NCBI RefSeq assembly: GCF_002911695.1
Contig: NZ_PQBS01000006.1
Coordinates: 1-43,800, forward strand
Reading direction: 5' to 3'
Source of the DNA: Gracilimonas amylolytica
Lineage (GTDB): Bacteria > Bacteroidota > Rhodothermia > Balneolales > Balneolaceae
DNA length: 43,800 nt
Shown here: piece after piece, positions 10,742 to 20,497 of the stretch
How the letters are laid out: every line of letters begins with the position of its first letter
Position numbering within the stretch: the first letter of the stretch is position 1
The notes under the pieces: model-generated
What the model was told of the DNA's origin: nothing
Databases searched by the model: none
The model's input: only the letters and a program-made list of their open reading frames with translations
Position numbers and translations under genes: made by a program

Positions 10742-11245
10742 ATGTTAAAATTTAAGATCTTTGAAATACCTGAAGGCCAAAGTGAGAGAACTGTAGATCT
10801 GAATGATGAGGATCTGGATCTTGGTGAACTCACGTTTAAGGGTGGTAAACTTTATATCGATTTTTACCGCACACTTCAATTTGTAAGAGCTCAATTCAAT
10901 GTTGATGCCAATGTTGAACTGATCTGCGATCGATCTCTGGATCCATACGAACACAGAGTAGATCAACAATATGAAGTCCTTTTTAAGGCCGATGAGGTTG
11001 AGGAATCTGCCGACGAGAATGGTGCTGTAAGAAATTATGACCATGCCTCTAAGCAAATAGACCTGGAGCAGGATGTACGAGATACGATCTTGCTGAATCT
11101 CCCAACTAAAAAATTACACCCCCGTTACCTTGACGAAGATGGAAATCCTAAGGAAGTACTGAACGAGCAGTTTGGTGATATTCCTGATGAGGATGAGGAA
11201 ACTATCGACCCAAGGTGGGAAAAATTGAAAGATTTAAAAGAATAA
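10742..11245 (+). CDS. yceD: YceD/DUF177 family protein
   Basis: This 167-aa acidic protein belongs to the DUF177 group by context and its shape: a small beta-rich N-terminal half, LICDRSLDPYEHRVDQQYEVLF in the middle, DTILLNLPTKKLHP, then a tail ending DPRWEKLKDLKE, the usual DPR(W/F)xxLxxL ending. yceD is almost always next to rpmF, as here, and DUF177 proteins are linked to 23S rRNA accumulation in plants and bacteria. ATG at 10742 is preceded by a good TTGAGGAGA Shine-Dalgarno; an in-frame TTG at 10727 overlaps that site and is rejected. Confidence 0.9.
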   Translation: MLKFKIFEIPEGQSERTVDLNDEDLDLGELTFKGGKLYIDFYRTLQFVRAQFNVDANVELICDRSLDPYEHRVDQQYEVLFKADEVEESADENGAVRNYDHASKQIDLEQDVRDTILLNLPTKKLHPRYLDEDGNPKEVLNEQFGDIPDEDEETIDPRWEKLKDLKE

Positions 11246-11262
11246 CGATAAGGTAAAATTTA

Positions 11263-11442
11263 ATGGCACATCCAAAACGAAGAACATCGAATGCCCGTAA
11301 GAACAAGCGTCGTGCACACCACGCTATTTCTGATGTAACATTGGCAAAATGCTCAAACTGCGGCGCATTGCATCGTTACCACCATGCTTGCTCAGAGTGT
11401 GGTTACTACCGTGGCCGCCAAGTAATGAAAGCTGCTAACTAA
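11263..11442 (+). CDS. rpmF: 50S ribosomal protein L32
   Basis: This 59-aa basic protein begins MAHPKRRTSNARKNKRRAH, the highly conserved L32 start. It carries a zinc ribbon, CSNCGALHRYHHACSECG, with all four cysteines. It sits between yceD and plsX, the standard bacterial order. ATG at 11263, 17 bases after the yceD stop; TAA at 11440-11442. Confidence 0.97.
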   Translation: MAHPKRRTSNARKNKRRAHHAISDVTLAKCSNCGALHRYHHACSECGYYRGRQVMKAAN

Positions 11443-11453
11443 ATATATTGTAT

Positions 11454-12437
11454 ATGATTGTTGCAGTAGATGCAGCCGGTGGAGACCATTATCCAAAAAA
11501 TCCTGTAGAAGGAGCACTGCAAGCCGTTGAGGAGAATAAGGACCTGACCGTACTATTGGTTGGTCCTGAAGCTGTGATCTCAAAAGAGCTTGAAAGTCAT
11601 GATTTTGATAAAGATCGTGTCTTGATCCATGATGCTCCTCAGGTTATTGGGATGGAAGAATCTCCATCACAGGCTGTTAAAACCAAACAGCAATCATCTA
11701 TAGTAGTTGGACTTGGGTTACATAAAGCCGGAAAATGTGATGCCTTTGTAAGTGCCGGGAATACCGGAGCTCTACTTGCAGCATCCATGTTTATTTTAGG
11801 TAGATTAGAGGGTGTTCTAAGGCCAACCATAGCAGCGTATTATCCTACCCTGAAAGGATTCCGACTCCTGGTAGATGCCGGAGCCAATCTGGAAATTAAG
11901 CCGGAAACAGCGGCTCAATTTGCTCAAATGGCCCAGATCTACTGCCAACAGATCTTGAAAATTGAAAACCCGAAAGTAGCCCTGCTAAATGTCGGCGAAG
12001 AGGAAGGCAAAGGTACCGAAGAGATCAAAGAGATCCACGATCACCTGAAAAACTTCCCTAATTTTATCGGCAATGTTGAAGGCAAAGATATACTGCCCGG
12101 CAAAGCTGATGTCTATATTTCAGATGGTTTTGTTGGAAACATTGTGCTTAAATTCGGTGAATCTATTCCTGAAATTCTTGAGAAAATGATCGGAAAGGCT
12201 GTAATGGATATGGACCTTTCCAAAGAAGACCTCAAAACTATTACGACTGTACTTAGAACAGCCCTTGCGCCTTTTAATTATGAAAATGTCGGTGGAATTC
12301 CGTTTTTAGGTGTTGATGGTGTCAGTATTGTAGGCCACGGCGGCAGTTCTCCGCTGGCTATCAAGAACATGATAAAAAGCGCTGTTCAAACCGTTGAAAA
12401 TGATGTAAACGGTAAAATTGTAGCATCTCTAAACTGA
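11454..12437 (+). CDS. plsX: Phosphate acyltransferase PlsX
   Basis: This 327-aa enzyme makes acyl-phosphate from acyl-ACP, the donor for glycerol-3-phosphate acylation. Family hallmarks are [19 protein letters not shown] at the start, [46 protein letters not shown] and [14 protein letters not shown] at 11454 is used; an in-frame TTG six bases upstream is not needed. It lies in the conserved rpmF-plsX-fabH order, tying phospholipid synthesis to the fatty-acid elongation genes downstream. Confidence 0.97.
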   Translation: MIVAVDAAGGDHYPKNPVEGALQAVEENKDLTVLLVGPEAVISKELESHDFDKDRVLIHDAPQVIGMEESPSQAVKTKQQSSIVVGLGLHKAGKCDAFVSAGNTGALLAASMFILGRLEGVLRPTIAAYYPTLKGFRLLVDAGANLEIKPETAAQFAQMAQIYCQQILKIENPKVALLNVGEEEGKGTEEIKEIHDHLKNFPNFIGNVEGKDILPGKADVYISDGFVGNIVLKFGESIPEILEKMIGKAVMDMDLSKEDLKTITTVLRTALAPFNYENVGGIPFLGVDGVSIVGHGGSSPLAIKNMIKSAVQTVENDVNGKIVASLN

Positions 12438-12451
12438 GCAAACCCAACTTA

Positions 12452-13444
12452 ATGGAAGTTAAAAGAGCCAAAATTACCGCAGTAGGTCATTACCTGCCTG
12501 AAGATCGTATGACCAACCACGATCTTGAAAAACTGGTAGATACAAATGACGAGTGGATCAGAACCAGAACCGGAATTGAAGAGCGTCGTATTCTCAAAGA
12601 CCCTGATAAAGCCACAGCTTTTATGGGTACCGAAGCGGCAAAAGAAGTACTTGAAAAGCGAGGTATTACTGCTGAAGAGATCGACCTGATCATTTTGGCA
12701 ACGGTTACGCCGGATTATCTTTTCCCGGCCACTGCTTGCCTGGTTCAAAAGAATATTGGAGCCAAAAATGCTTTTGCCTTCGACCTATCTGCCGCATGTT
12801 CAGGCTTTTTATACGCGCTGAGTACCGGTTCCATGTACATTGAATCAGGTCGTGCCAAGAAAGTAATGGTGATCGGTACTGATAAAATGAGTTCCATACT
12901 GGACTATTCCGATCGTTCAACCTGTATTCTCTTTGGAGATGGAGCAGGCGCTGTTTTGCTTGAAGAATCGGAAGATGAAACCGGTATCATTGATCAAAAG
13001 CATTACGTAGAAGGTGATACAGAATGCAGTTTATATCAACCGGCAGGAGGGAGTCAAAATCCCGCCACAGAAGAAACGGTTAAAAACAAGCTACATTACC
13101 TTCAGCAAGATGGTAGAGCCGTGTTTAAAAAGGCTACAATCGGTATGGCAGATGTATCACTTGAGATCATGAAACGAAACAATCTGGAGCCGGAAGATGT
13201 TGCATGGTTAGTGCCGCATCAGGCCAACTTACGCATCATTGATGCCACTGCCAGAAGAATGGGGCTTTCTACTGAGAAGGTCATGATCAACATTAATAAG
13301 TACGGAAATACTACAGCCGCTACTATTCCACTTTGTTTATATGACTGGCAGGATAGATTGAATTATGGAGATAACTTGGTACTGGCTGCCTTTGGTGGAG
13401 GATTTACCTGGGGAGCCATTTACCTTAAATGGGGAATGAAATAA
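12452..13444 (+). CDS. fabH: 3-oxoacyl-ACP synthase III
   Basis: This 330-aa ketoacyl synthase III starts each fatty acid by condensing an acyl-CoA primer with malonyl-ACP. The Cys-His-Asn triad is complete: C116 in [10 protein letters not shown]256 in VPHQANL and N286 in [19 protein letters not shown] segment and the C-terminal [14 protein letters not shown] are also present. Its TAA stop shares one base with the fabD ATG (TAATG), a translational-coupling arrangement. Confidence 0.97.
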   Translation: MEVKRAKITAVGHYLPEDRMTNHDLEKLVDTNDEWIRTRTGIEERRILKDPDKATAFMGTEAAKEVLEKRGITAEEIDLIILATVTPDYLFPATACLVQKNIGAKNAFAFDLSAACSGFLYALSTGSMYIESGRAKKVMVIGTDKMSSILDYSDRSTCILFGDGAGAVLLEESEDETGIIDQKHYVEGDTECSLYQPAGGSQNPATEETVKNKLHYLQQDGRAVFKKATIGMADVSLEIMKRNNLEPEDVAWLVPHQANLRIIDATARRMGLSTEKVMININKYGNTTAATIPLCLYDWQDRLNYGDNLVLAAFGGGFTWGAIYLKWGMK

Positions 13445-14331
13445 TGAAGACAGCCTATTTATTTCCGGGTCAGGGATCTCAATTCGTTGAAATGGGTAAA
13501 GCCATTTACGAAACCAATCCCGAAGCAATGAAGTACTTTGATGAAGCCAATGAGATACTTGGCATTGATCTGAAAAAGATCATGTTTGAGGGACCGGAAG
13601 AAAAACTTAAACAAACTGAATTCACCCAGCCTGCCATATTTTTACATTCAGTGGCTCTTTTTAAAACACTGAATGTTACGCCTGATATGGTAGCAGGACA
13701 TAGTCTGGGAGAATTCTCAGCGTTGGTAGCCTGTGAAGCCGTATCATTTGAAGATGCGTTGAAGATCGTTCGCAGAAGAGGAGAGCTTATGCAGGAAGCC
13801 GGAACTTCAAATCCCGGCACAATGGCTGCTGTCATTGGAATGGAAGATGAAGATGTTGAAAGTGTTTGTAAAAGAGCGACTGAAGAGACCGATAAGGAAG
13901 TTATCGCAGCAAACTTCAATTCGCCCGGTCAGGTTGTGATATCCGGGTATGTTGAAGCTGTTGAAAAAGCCATTGAAATTGCAAAGGAAGAAGGAGTCAG
14001 GCTAGCCAAAATGCTTCCTGTGAGCGGAGCTTTTCATTCATCCTTGATGCAACCGGCTTATGATGGCTTAAAGCAACAGTTAGAAGAATTGGATATAAAA
14101 GAGCCAAAATGTCCGATCTACAGTAACTATACGGCTGAGGCCACTACTGATATAGAAGAAATTCGGTCTAACGTATTGAATCAGTTACTTAATCCGGTTA
14201 GATGGACTCAAACCATGATCAATATGAAAGAGGAAGGGGCTGAATCGTTTGTTGAAGTTGGTCCGGGTAAAGTATTGCAAGGATTGGTAAAACGAACTTT
14301 GAAAGACGTAAAAATTTCAGGATATCAATAA
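13444..14331 (+). CDS. fabD: Malonyl-CoA:ACP transacylase
   Basis: This 295-aa enzyme loads malonate onto ACP. It opens with LFPGQGSQFVEMGK; nucleophile S87 lies in GHSLGEFSAL, and H198 in SGAFHSSLM completes the pair. ATG at 13444 overlaps the fabH stop and gives the standard N-terminus; the in-frame ATG at 13429 would add five residues inside fabH. fabG follows after four bases. Confidence 0.97.
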   Translation: MKTAYLFPGQGSQFVEMGKAIYETNPEAMKYFDEANEILGIDLKKIMFEGPEEKLKQTEFTQPAIFLHSVALFKTLNVTPDMVAGHSLGEFSALVACEAVSFEDALKIVRRRGELMQEAGTSNPGTMAAVIGMEDEDVESVCKRATEETDKEVIAANFNSPGQVVISGYVEAVEKAIEIAKEEGVRLAKMLPVSGAFHSSLMQPAYDGLKQQLEELDIKEPKCPIYSNYTAEATTDIEEIRSNVLNQLLNPVRWTQTMINMKEEGAESFVEVGPGKVLQGLVKRTLKDVKISGYQ

Positions 14332-14335
14332 GAAA

Positions 14336-15088
14336 ATGATGAGTCTTACTTTAGAAGGAAAAACATGTCTTGTTACCGGCGGAAGCCGAGGAATTGGAAA
14401 AGCGATAGCAGTCAGGCTTGCTGAGTTCGGTGCGGATGTTGCTATTACCTACGCCCGTTCAGCGGATGCGGCTGAAGAAGTAAAAAAAGAAATTGAAGGA
14501 ATGGGTAGAAAGTGTAAATCCATTCAGGCTGATGCCGTTGATCTTAGCAGGGCAGAGGAAGTGATCGCAGAGATTGTGGATGACTGGGGTAAGATCGACG
14601 TGATCGTAAATAATGCCGGTATCACTAAAGACAACCTGATCCTCCGGATGAGTGAAGAACAATGGGACGACGTTATTACAACCAATCTCAAAAGTGTCTT
14701 CAATTACTCAAAAGCTGCGGCAAAACCAATGATGAGAAACCGTGGAGGTTCGATCATTAATATCAGCTCTGTGGTTGGAATTTCAGGTAATGCCGGACAA
14801 AGTAACTACTCTGCATCTAAAGCAGGGATCATCGGTTTCACCAAATCTTATGCAAAAGAACTGGCCTCAAGAAATATTCGGGCAAATGTAGTTGCTCCGG
14901 GATATATTTTGACGGATATGACAGGCGAACTTGATGAAAAGGTTTTACAGGGCATCAAAGATGAAACACCACTTGGAAGAGCCGGTAATCCGGAAGAAGT
15001 GGCCGATGCCGTTACGTTCTTGTCATCCGATATGAGTTCATACATCACCGGGGAAGTAATCCGCGTTGATGGTGGAATGGCTATGTAA
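14336..15088 (+). CDS. fabG: 3-oxoacyl-ACP reductase
   Basis: This 250-aa short-chain dehydrogenase reduces 3-oxoacyl-ACP with NADPH. The cofactor motif TGGSRGIG is at 14-21, NNAG at 92-95, Ser at 144/145, and YSASK (Y158, K162) completes the catalytic set. The start has two consecutive ATG codons (14336, 14339); either could be used. It lies four bases after fabD. Confidence 0.96.
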   Translation: MMSLTLEGKTCLVTGGSRGIGKAIAVRLAEFGADVAITYARSADAAEEVKKEIEGMGRKCKSIQADAVDLSRAEEVIAEIVDDWGKIDVIVNNAGITKDNLILRMSEEQWDDVITTNLKSVFNYSKAAAKPMMRNRGGSIINISSVVGISGNAGQSNYSASKAGIIGFTKSYAKELASRNIRANVVAPGYILTDMTGELDEKVLQGIKDETPLGRAGNPEEVADAVTFLSSDMSSYITGEVIRVDGGMAM

Positions 15089-15124
15089 TTACAGATATTG
15101 CAGATACTATACTGAAACTTTAAG

Positions 15125-15154
15125 TTGAAAAACTTATTTTATCAAAATTATAAC
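15125..15154 (+). promoter_or_regulatory. Possible promoter for acpP-fabF-rnc
   Basis: TTGAAA (15125-15130) and TATAAC (15149-15154) are 18 bases apart in the 95-base AT-rich gap before acpP. Each matches five of six sigma-70 positions. A short AAGTT/AACTT hairpin overlaps the -35 region. An additional internal promoter for the abundantly needed ACP is plausible. AAAAGGA at 15171-15177 is a good Shine-Dalgarno for acpP. Confidence 0.45.
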
Positions 15155-15183
15155 TACTAATTAATCACTGAAAAGGACACAAA

Positions 15184-15423
15184 ATGTCACAAGACGTAGA
15201 ATCAAAAGTAAAAGCTATCATTGTAGATAAACTTGGCGTTGACGAATCAGAAGTTGTTGCTGAAGCTAACTTCACCAACGATCTGGGAGCTGACTCTTTA
15301 GATACAGTTGAACTGATCATGGAATTCGAAAAAGAATTCGATCTGAGCATTCCTGACGAAGACGCTGAAAACATTGCAACTGTTGGAGACGCAGTTACTT
15401 ATCTGACAGGTAAATTATCCTAA
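15184..15423 (+). CDS. acpP: Acyl carrier protein
   Basis: This 79-aa acidic helical protein carries acyl chains on a phosphopantetheine arm at S38 in [13 protein letters not shown]. Helices around [13 protein letters not shown] and [16 protein letters not shown] are typical. A strong AAAAGGA ribosome site lies seven bases upstream of the ATG. It stands between fabG and fabF, as in most bacteria. Confidence 0.98.
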   Translation: MSQDVESKVKAIIVDKLGVDESEVVAEANFTNDLGADSLDTVELIMEFEKEFDLSIPDEDAENIATVGDAVTYLTGKLS

Positions 15424-15447
15424 ATTATACTAATTAAATCATCACCT

Positions 15448-16692
15448 ATGAGCACTCGTAGAGTTGTAGTAACGGGTATCGGCGCTTTTACCCCTATCGG
15501 TAAAAGTGCGCCTGATTTCTGGAACGGTTTAGTTTCCGGTAAGAATGGCGTTCGCAATGTCGAACATTTCGATACATCCAATTTTGCCACAAAATTTGCT
15601 GCTCAGATTGAGGATTACGAACCTACTGATTACTTCGATCGTAAGGAAGCCCGAAGACTCGATAAGGTTGCACAATATGCCCTTATTGCCTCTGAGGAAG
15701 CGATCAAAGATAGTAAGCTTGATCTGGAAAAAATTAACAAAGATGAAGTTGCAGTATTAGTAGGTACCGGTATCGGTGGGATGGAGACATTCTACGAGCA
15801 GTCGGTATCCTTTCATGAGCATGGCCCAAGAGGCGTGTCTCCGTTCTTCATTCCGATGTTGATCCCTGATATCGTTTCAGGTCAGATCTCCATCAGATAT
15901 GGATTCAGAGGCCCGAATTTCTGTGCTGTTTCAGCTTGTGCAACCGGTTCACATAACATTGGCCTGGCATACGATTCTATTCGTTACGGTCAGTCTGATT
16001 ATGCGTTAGCCGGAGGTACGGAAGCACCTGTTACCAGAATTGGAATTTCAGGGTTCAACAGTATGAAGGCAATGTCAACTCGCAACGATTCACCTGAAAC
16101 TGCCTCGCGACCATTTGATAAAGATCGTGATGGGTTTGTATTAGGTGAAGGTGCCGGCATCTTTATGCTTGAAAGCCTCGATTCAGCTCTCGAAAGAGGA
16201 GCAAGAATTTACGGTGAGATCAAGGGTTATGGATTCTCAGCTGATGCTTACCACATTACAGCTCCCGATCCGGATGGAAACGGTGTGACTCTTGCAATGT
16301 CAAGAGCCATGGAATCTGCCGGTATCAAACCGGAGGATGTTGACCATATCAACATGCATGGAACCTCAACACCGTTAGGTGATGTTGCTGAAACCAATAC
16401 CATTAAAAAGGTATTCGGTGATCATGCTAAAAATATCAACCTGAACTCAACCAAAAGTATGCACGGGCATACATTGGGGGCAGCCGGGGCCATTGAATCG
16501 ATCGCTACCTTGCTGGCTATTTATCATGGTACGGTTCCACCAACCATTAACATTGAGAATCAGGATCCTGAGTGTGATCTGAACTACACTGCGAATGAAT
16601 CTGTGGTTCGTGATGTCAAATATGCACTGAATAATGCTTTTGGCTTTGGCGGACACAATTCAACCTTAGTGTTTAAAAAATACCAGGATTAA
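15448..16692 (+). CDS. fabF: 3-oxoacyl-ACP synthase II
   Basis: This 414-aa elongating ketoacyl synthase extends acyl-ACP with malonyl-ACP. The Cys-His-His triad is visible: C164 in VSACATGSHN, H304 in NMHGTSTPLGD, and H341 in MHGHTLGAAGA. The C-terminus NNAFGFGGHNSTLVFKK is typical. It lies 24 bases after acpP and six bases before rnc, with which it probably shares a transcript. Confidence 0.97.
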   Translation: MSTRRVVVTGIGAFTPIGKSAPDFWNGLVSGKNGVRNVEHFDTSNFATKFAAQIEDYEPTDYFDRKEARRLDKVAQYALIASEEAIKDSKLDLEKINKDEVAVLVGTGIGGMETFYEQSVSFHEHGPRGVSPFFIPMLIPDIVSGQISIRYGFRGPNFCAVSACATGSHNIGLAYDSIRYGQSDYALAGGTEAPVTRIGISGFNSMKAMSTRNDSPETASRPFDKDRDGFVLGEGAGIFMLESLDSALERGARIYGEIKGYGFSADAYHITAPDPDGNGVTLAMSRAMESAGIKPEDVDHINMHGTSTPLGDVAETNTIKKVFGDHAKNINLNSTKSMHGHTLGAAGAIESIATLLAIYHGTVPPTINIENQDPECDLNYTANESVVRDVKYALNNAFGFGGHNSTLVFKKYQD

Positions 16693-16698
16693 TACCCT

Positions 16699-17442
16699 AT
16701 GCCTAAGTGGTTCAGGTCACTTTTTACTAAAAAAGAGTCAGATCTTAGCCCTGAATTAAAAGGCCGATTAGAGAAACTGGAAAGGATCGTTGGTTTTGAT
16801 ATCGACGATCCTTCTCTTTTTTTAAAAGCTCTTCGTCATCGTTCAACCCTGTCTCAGGAGAAATATGAAACCTACGATTCATATGAACGTCTCGAATTTT
16901 TAGGAGATGCCGTCCTGGATCTTATAGCTGCAGAGATCCTTTTTAATGATTATCCGGAAAAGGATGAGGGGTTCCTGACCAAAGTACGGGCTAAACTTGT
17001 AAGGGGAGATACCCTTTCTCAATTGTCTGTTAAACTGGGTCTGGATGAGCTCATGGAACTTGGGGAGAGAAATGGCCAAAGTGCTATATCCAAAAGTATC
17101 CTTGCTGATGCCTTTGAGTCAATTATTGCAGCCATTTACATCACAAAAGGGTATGGTAATGCCTATGATTTTGTGCATAAAGTGATCAGCAGTAATCTTG
17201 ATATGTCCGAAATCATTAATAAGACGGATAACTACAAAAGTGCGCTTCTGGAACTGGCACAATCCATGAAAAAGCCGATACCACATTACGAATTGATCAA
17301 TGAGACCGGTCCGGGGCATAATAAGACCTTTGAAGTAAAAGTTATGGTTGGTGAAAGAGAGCTCGGTAAAGGAAAGGGAAAGAGTAAGAAAAAAGCTGAA
17401 CAAAAAGCAGCCAGGGAAGCTTTAACTAAACTCAATTCCTGA
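16699..17442 (+). CDS. rnc: Ribonuclease III
   Basis: This 247-aa enzyme cleaves double-stranded RNA in rRNA maturation and mRNA turnover. The catalytic signature ERLEFLGDAVLDL is at 63-75, with a second acidic cluster ILADAFESIIAAIY. A C-terminal double-stranded RNA-binding domain runs from about residue 175 (YKSALLELAQ ... GKGKGKSKKKAEQKAAREAL). fabF-rnc adjacency is common across bacteria. Confidence 0.97.
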   Translation: MPKWFRSLFTKKESDLSPELKGRLEKLERIVGFDIDDPSLFLKALRHRSTLSQEKYETYDSYERLEFLGDAVLDLIAAEILFNDYPEKDEGFLTKVRAKLVRGDTLSQLSVKLGLDELMELGERNGQSAISKSILADAFESIIAAIYITKGYGNAYDFVHKVISSNLDMSEIINKTDNYKSALLELAQSMKKPIPHYELINETGPGHNKTFEVKVMVGERELGKGKGKSKKKAEQKAAREALTKLNS

Positions 17443-17575
17443 TCTCTTTGATCTGCTTGTTTAGGTTCAGCCTCATTCGGTTACTTTACATTTATCGTCT
17501 TCATTATTTGTTTTTTGTCGGATTAACTCCGATTCTTAGCCCATCTAAATAAGGCAATTTCATCGGGACGAAACC

Positions 17576-18958
17576 ATGTTTGTACAGCTTATAAAACCTG
17601 AATTTGAGGAATTGATCGCGGCCAAGGATTGGGTTGCGCTCAAAGAGGTTTTGAATGACGTCCCCTCTGCAGATATAGCCGATCTTTTGCTTGAATTGCC
17701 AGGCGAAATTGCCATTGTGGTTTTCAGGTTGCTTAAAAAACCAATAGCGGCTGATGTTTTTGCTGAACTACCATCCACCAAAGGGGTTGAACTGCTGGAA
17801 TTATTTAATAAACAGCAGCTGAGTGATGTAATGAGTAACCTGGAACCTGATGAACAGGTTTCCATTCTTGAAGAACTTCCGGGACACCTTACTCAAAAGG
17901 TGATGAACTCGATCGATCTGGAAGATCAAAAACAGCTCAAGAAATTACTCGGTTATCCTGAGGAAAGCGTTGGTCGTTTGATGACCCCCAGATATGTTCG
18001 GGTTAAGTCAGATTGGACCATCCGGCGAAGTATGGAACATATACGGAGTTATGGTAAAACTGCTGAGACCATAAACGTGATCTATGTGGTGGATGATAAA
18101 GAACACCTGATCGATGACCTTAGGTTGAATCATTTGATCCTGGCTGATCAGGAGAACCATATTGAGACCCTCATGGACCATAGTTTTGAAGCATTGTCGG
18201 TTTATGATGATCAGGAAGAAGCGGTGAAGATGCTGGCCAAATATGACCGTGTCGCACTTCCTGTAGTTGATTCGGATGGTGTATTGGTCGGTATTGTAAC
18301 TGCGGATGATGTGATCGATGTTGCCGAGGAAGAGACCACCGAGGATATGCAGAAGATGGCCGGTATGGATGCTCTTGACGATTACTATTCTCAATCAACG
18401 ATATTTGACCTTGTTAAAAAGCGGTTATGGTGGCTGATCGTTCTATTCGTAGGTCAGATCCTGACAGCTATTGCCATGGGGGGATATGAAGAAATTCTAC
18501 AGAAAGTGGTAGCTCTTTCATTTTTTGTACCCCTGATCATTTCAAGCGGTGGTAACTCAGGTTCTCAGGCAGCCACTCTTGTGATCCGGGCTTTGGCTAC
18601 GGATGATATCAAACCTGAAGACTGGATGAGGGTTTTTAAGCGAGAATTCACTTCCGGGTTGATGCTGGGATCTCTGATCGGGTCGCTTGGTTTTGTTACT
18701 TTGGTAGGGTGGGATGTCATAATGGGAGTAGCATTGACCTCCACTTCATTTTTAACAGCCGGAGTGGTCGGTTTAAGTTTATTTTCCATCGTATTATTTG
18801 GTAATTTCACAGGAGCCATGTTGCCCTTTATACTTTCCAAGTTAAATCTTGATCCGGCAGTTTCTTCTGCCCCTTTTGTGGCAACAATTGTAGATGTGAG
18901 CGGTATTATCATATACTTCTCCATTGCCATACTTTTATTAAGCGGAACAGTCCTTTAA
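17576..18958 (+). CDS. mgtE: Magnesium transporter MgtE
   Basis: This 460-aa protein has the three MgtE parts in order: an acidic alpha-helical N domain (about 1-125, repeated LP-type superhelix turns), a CBS pair (about 136-255, RLMTPRYVRV and LPVVDSDGVLVGIVTADDVIDV), and a five-helix membrane domain (about 285-460). The pore region has SSGGNSGSQAATLVIRAL and FTGAMLPFIL. The cytoplasmic domains sense Mg2+ and gate the channel. The 133-base upstream gap holds a small TCGGA/TCCGA hairpin, but I do not recognise a magnesium riboswitch there. Confidence 0.95.
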   Translation: MFVQLIKPEFEELIAAKDWVALKEVLNDVPSADIADLLLELPGEIAIVVFRLLKKPIAADVFAELPSTKGVELLELFNKQQLSDVMSNLEPDEQVSILEELPGHLTQKVMNSIDLEDQKQLKKLLGYPEESVGRLMTPRYVRVKSDWTIRRSMEHIRSYGKTAETINVIYVVDDKEHLIDDLRLNHLILADQENHIETLMDHSFEALSVYDDQEEAVKMLAKYDRVALPVVDSDGVLVGIVTADDVIDVAEEETTEDMQKMAGMDALDDYYSQSTIFDLVKKRLWWLIVLFVGQILTAIAMGGYEEILQKVVALSFFVPLIISSGGNSGSQAATLVIRALATDDIKPEDWMRVFKREFTSGLMLGSLIGSLGFVTLVGWDVIMGVALTSTSFLTAGVVGLSLFSIVLFGNFTGAMLPFILSKLNLDPAVSSAPFVATIVDVSGIIIYFSIAILLLSGTVL

Positions 18959-18973
18959 AACTATTACAGTCTT

Positions 18974-19822
18974 ATGAAACAATACCATGATCTTGTCCGA
19001 AATGTTCTTGAGAATGGAGTAAGAAAGGAAAACAGAACCGGAACAGATACCATCTCAAATTTCTCTGAATTCTATAAAGTGGATCTGTCAGAGGGGTTTC
19101 CATTGCTGACTACCAAAAAAGTGTATTTCAAGTCAGTGATCATGGAACTGTTATGGTATTTAAGGGGAGAGGATCATATCCGATGGCTGCGGGATGAAAA
19201 TGATGTACATATCTGGGATGCCTGGGCGGATGAAGACGGTCATGTTGGCCCCATTTACCCGGTACTCTGGCGCCGTTTCCCTTATTTTGAAAAAGAATCG
19301 GTGCGTTTTGAAGGGAATGGGTCCGCCATTGATAAGGATTGCTGGGTTCGTCAGGAATTCGATCAGGTACAGCGTGCCATCGATATGCTGAAAGAAAATC
19401 CCAACAGCCGCAGGATCGTGGTCAGTGCCTGGCATCCGGGATTACTTAAAGAAATGGCGCTGCCTCCATGCCATATCATGTATATTTTTAATGTTCAGGA
19501 TGGAAAGCTCAACTGTCACCTGACACAGCGTTCCGGAGACATCGCATTGGGGATCCCTTTCAATATGGCGTGTTATTCAGCTCTGACTATGGCCATAGCG
19601 CAGGAAGTTGGACTGGAACCGGGTACTTTTGCCCATACTATTGTAGATGCACATATTTACGTGAATCACGTTGATGGGTTAAAAGAGCAGTTAAAGCGTA
19701 AAACCAAAGCCCTGCCAACTCTTAAAATTGCCAAAAAGCCGGTTGACGAACTCACTTTCGAAGATTTCACCTTAGAAAACTATGATCCTGATCCGGTGAT
19801 CAAGTTTGAGGTTGCTGTATGA
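18974..19822 (+). CDS. thyA: Thymidylate synthase (divergent)
   Basis: This 282-aa enzyme methylates dUMP to dTMP with methylene-tetrahydrofolate. It keeps NRTGTDT near the start, the catalytic Cys (C166 in PPCHIMYIF), QRSGDIALGIPFN (R186, and N197 that selects dUMP over dCMP) and DAHIYVNH. It differs from E. coli ThyA in two places: GPVYGKQWR is replaced by GPIYPVLWRRF with about 15 extra residues after it, and the conserved GGD before HxY is IVD. It overlaps folA by four bases (ATGA), matching the metabolic link: ThyA produces the dihydrofolate that FolA reduces. Confidence 0.92.
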   Translation: MKQYHDLVRNVLENGVRKENRTGTDTISNFSEFYKVDLSEGFPLLTTKKVYFKSVIMELLWYLRGEDHIRWLRDENDVHIWDAWADEDGHVGPIYPVLWRRFPYFEKESVRFEGNGSAIDKDCWVRQEFDQVQRAIDMLKENPNSRRIVVSAWHPGLLKEMALPPCHIMYIFNVQDGKLNCHLTQRSGDIALGIPFNMACYSALTMAIAQEVGLEPGTFAHTIVDAHIYVNHVDGLKEQLKRKTKALPTLKIAKKPVDELTFEDFTLENYDPDPVIKFEVAV

Positions 19823-20289
19823 TCGTAACGATTGTTGCAGCCCACGATCCAAACCTGGTGATCGGTAAAGAAGGCGGATTACCCTGGCGATATTCTGAGG
19901 ACTTAAAGCACTTCAAAAGAACGACTCTGGACCATACGATCATCATGGGAAGGGGAGTGTTCGAGGAACTTAATGAAATTCCGCTGCCCGGACGTACAAA
20001 CATTGTTCTAAGCACCACTAAGACGTATGATAATGTGAGTACCTATACCTCCTTAGCTAAGGCCTTAGAAGCAAAGAATGAAGAGGAGGAAGTATTTATT
20101 ATTGGTGGCGGCGTGTTGTATCGGGATACGATCGATATGGCCGATAAAATGATCATCACTGAAATACACAAGGAATATGAGGGGGATACCTATTTTCCCG
20201 AATACAGAGATGAGATCGGTTCCACATGGAAAGAGACAGAGAGAGAAGACCACGAGGATCTATCTTTTGTGACCTACCACCGGGTTTAA
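19819..20289 (+). CDS. folA: Dihydrofolate reductase
   Basis: This 156-aa enzyme reduces dihydrofolate to tetrahydrofolate with NADPH. It shows VIGKEGGLPWRYSEDLKHFKRTT (catalytic Asp at 28), IIMGRGVFEEL, the LPGRTNIVLS strand and FIIGGGVLYRD cofactor turn. The start ATG overlaps the thyA TGA, giving translational coupling. Confidence 0.97.
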   Translation: MIVTIVAAHDPNLVIGKEGGLPWRYSEDLKHFKRTTLDHTIIMGRGVFEELNEIPLPGRTNIVLSTTKTYDNVSTYTSLAKALEAKNEEEEVFIIGGGVLYRDTIDMADKMIITEIHKEYEGDTYFPEYRDEIGSTWKETEREDHEDLSFVTYHRV

Positions 20290-20497
20290 AATTAGTAAAC
20301 CCTAATTAAGAAAGCCTAACCTGCTTTAGGGGAGGACGTTCGGTAAATTTGGCTTACCATTTACAGGACATAAAAATACGCTAAGTTGGCTTTATCAAAT
20401 AAGATATCATTCACCAAAATGAGACCGGACTATCATGTTATATCAAATTTAAAGAGATCCGGACAGCCAACAGTGTCATCAGGAGAGATCAATTATT

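Noticed and set aside
17443-17575. Magnesium riboswitch before mgtE
   Set aside because: Only a five-bp hairpin (TCGGA/TCCGA) is seen; I cannot identify the conserved core of the ykoK/M-box element.
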